Of a stretch of DNA of 6,176 bases, positions 5,193 to 6,176 are shown piece by piece. The stretch lies in NCBI GenBank assembly GCA_934630995.1, contig CAKTXU010000119.1, positions 1 through 6,176 of the forward strand, read 5' to 3'. This DNA comes from an uncultured Eubacteriales bacterium (GTDB lineage: Bacteria; Bacillota; Clostridia; Oscillospirales; Acutalibacteraceae). The notes under the pieces are model-generated. The model had not been told where the DNA came from. It made no database searches and saw nothing but the letters and a program-made list of their open reading frames with translations. Position 1 is the stretch's first letter. Each line of letters begins with the position of its first letter. A program made the translations under genes and the position numbers.

Positions 5193-6176
5193 TTAAGCAA
5201 CGCTAACCGAGACATCATCCAAATCAAGGCTCTGCGCTCCGACGGCATTTACGCGGAATTCAAGGTGCAGGGTAACGGTATCATTCGGTGCAAGAGCGGA
5301 AATCCCCCTGTAATAGGCGAATTCCCGATTGTCATTGGAAATATCCTGCTGACGAATGACGATGGAAAGCCCTTGGGTGTCTATATTCTGGCTGTTTCTG
5401 AAGCTCAGGATGGCGGTGAGGCCAACTTGAGTCCCTTCTCCCCTGGCAAAAAAGGATAACTCATAATAGCAGCCGCCGGTGACAGCAATATCCTGACTTA
5501 ATACAGCGCCGTCTTTCAGATTGACGGCCGAATTGCCGGTGTGAACACGTCCCTGCTGTGTCACCTGTGAAGCCAGGGCGGCGGTATTGATCGTCCAGCC
5601 TGTCGGAACGTTATTCACGAAGGTTTCCATTCTCCCGTTTACAGCCAATTCCCCTCGGGAACGGCAGGGACATTCGCAGACGCCGGTAGGCCCTGTCGCG
5701 CCCGTGGCTCCTGTGGCGCCGGTAGGCCCTGCTGGGCCCTGGATGCCCTGGGCGCCGGTGGCTCCTGTGGGTCCTGCTGGGCCCTGGATGCCTTGAGCGC
5801 CGGTGGCTCCTGTGGCACCGGTAGCGCCGCGCGGGATGCTGAAATCGAGAATGTGGTTGGGAGAGCCACTGACATCAACAACGGCGGCCGATGTGCCGGG
5901 TTCAGTCGTTGTGGTATTTCGAACGGTGATAGTATCCGCCGTACCCGTCGCACCGGTGGCTCCCGTGGTGCCGGTTCCGGCGGCGCCCGTAGCACCGGTT
6001 GCTCCAGTCGGACCGGTAGCGCCTGTCGCGCCCGTGGCGCCGACTGCGCCATCCGCGCCGGTGGCGCCTGTCGCCCCTGTAGCTCCAGTCGCGCCGGTTG
6101 CCCCTGTGGCGCCTACGGGACCGGCAGGGCCTGTCGCGCCGCGCGGGATGATAAAGTCGAGGACATGGGACGGGGA
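5193..6176 (-). CDS. Collagen-like (Gly-X-Y repeat) surface or exosporium-type protein, C-terminal 327 residues
   Basis: The minus-strand frame is open from the window edge (6176) to TAA at 5195-5193; its start lies outside. Numbering from the first visible residue: 1-12 SPSHVLDFIIPR; 13-78 Gly-X-Y repeats, mostly GAT, with one register slip (G67-T-G69); 80-116 a non-collagen interruption ADTITVRNTTTTEPG... ending SPNHILDFSIPR; 117-165 more Gly-X-Y, including two copies of a 15-residue AQGIQGPAGPTGATG unit; 166-171 VCECPC, a cysteine cluster that could cross-link chains; 178-327 a globular domain with NGRMETF (180-186), VPTGW, a Gly/Ser/aromatic beta pattern and C-terminal LDLDDVSVSVA, resembling CenC-like carbohydrate-binding jelly rolls. 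Collagen stalk plus beta-rich C-terminal head recalls Bacillus BclA and clostridial exosporium filaments, so spore or cell surface placement is inferred. An in-frame TTG at 5648 is internal, not a start. Composition matches the GC-rich genes. Confidence 0.88.
   Translation of the reverse strand, partial: SPSHVLDFIIPRGATGPAGPVGATGATGATGATGATGATGADGAVGATGATGATGPTGATGATGAAGTGTTGATGATGTADTITVRNTTTTEPGTSAAVVDVSGSPNHILDFSIPRGATGATGATGAQGIQGPAGPTGATGAQGIQGPAGPTGATGATGATGPTGVCECPCRSRGELAVNGRMETFVNNVPTGWTINTAALASQVTQQGRVHTGNSAVNLKDGAVLSQDIAVTGGCYYELSFFARGEGTQVGLTAILSFRNSQNIDTQGLSIVIRQQDISNDNREFAYYRGISALAPNDTVTLHLEFRVNAVGAQSLDLDDVSVSVA
5709..5798 (-). repeat. Two tandem 45-bp coding repeats in the collagen region
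   Basis: Two adjacent in-frame units, 5798-5754 and 5753-5709, encode nearly the same 15 residues (AQGIQGPAGPTGATG). They share long identical stretches such as GGCATCCAGGGCCCAGCA and differ mainly at wobble positions. This suggests a recent duplication within the Gly-X-Y tract and a place where length could vary by slippage or recombination. Confidence 0.85.

Noticed and set aside
5193..5648. A separate 151-codon gene starting at TTG 5648
   Set aside because: The frame is open upstream through the collagen repeats to the window edge, and no Shine-Dalgarno precedes the TTG, so this is the C-terminal part of a longer protein.
5639..6052. 137-codon minus-strand frame rich in Ala, Pro and Arg
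   Set aside because: It is a shifted reading of the Gly-X-Y repeats; the true collagen frame is the adjacent one, continuous with the C-terminal domain.
5690..6130. CRISPR-like or non-coding tandem repeats
   Set aside because: The 9-base periodicity is Gly-X-Y coding with wobble variation; there are no fixed-length repeats with unique spacers.

Overview
The window looks like a piece of a GC-rich, probably spore-forming Clostridia chromosome (Oscillospirales-type gut Firmicute). This rests on a SAM-I riboswitch in front of metK, a DegV-family protein, AGGAGG-type ribosome binding sites, intrinsic terminators with U-tracts, and a BclA-like collagen-repeat surface protein. Most of the window is GC-rich with G/C-rich third codon positions. 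One gene, a GNAT acetyltransferase, is sharply AT-rich.

Layout. (1) 1-683, minus: 5' portion of metK, running off the left edge. Its 258-nt upstream region holds a promoter (913-941), a SAM-I riboswitch (762-868) and a terminator hairpin (718-753). (2) 950-1248: divergent control region with two candidate plus-strand promoters and a structured leader just ahead of a degV-like gene (1249-2118). (3) A perfect 12-bp terminator (2137-2170), then a half-size ABC exporter (2196-3923). (4) 3924-4556: a 633-bp stretch without a credible protein gene. It contains a likely structured noncoding RNA (about 3999-4272, resembling the raiA motif from memory) and a 165-bp MITE-like element made of tightly packed perfect palindromes bounded by short imperfect terminal inverted repeats (4319-4483). 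(5) 4557-5012: AT-rich GNAT N-acetyltransferase, probably acquired. (6) 5013-5192: two hairpins and no gene. The second is a perfect 16-bp stem between convergent genes. (7) 5193-6176, minus: C-terminal 327 residues of a collagen-like (Gly-X-Y) protein with a non-collagen interruption, a short Cys cluster and a jelly-roll-like C-terminal domain.

How they fit together: metK is controlled by its own product through the riboswitch. degV and the exporter lie in the same direction and may be partly co-transcribed through the terminator between them. The span from the exporter's stop to the collagen gene's stop looks like an accessory pocket: ncRNA, palindromic repeat and foreign-looking acetyltransferase. 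Most worth checking are the palindromic element, the ncRNA and the modular collagen-like protein. No complete, clearly new multi-gene system is visible.
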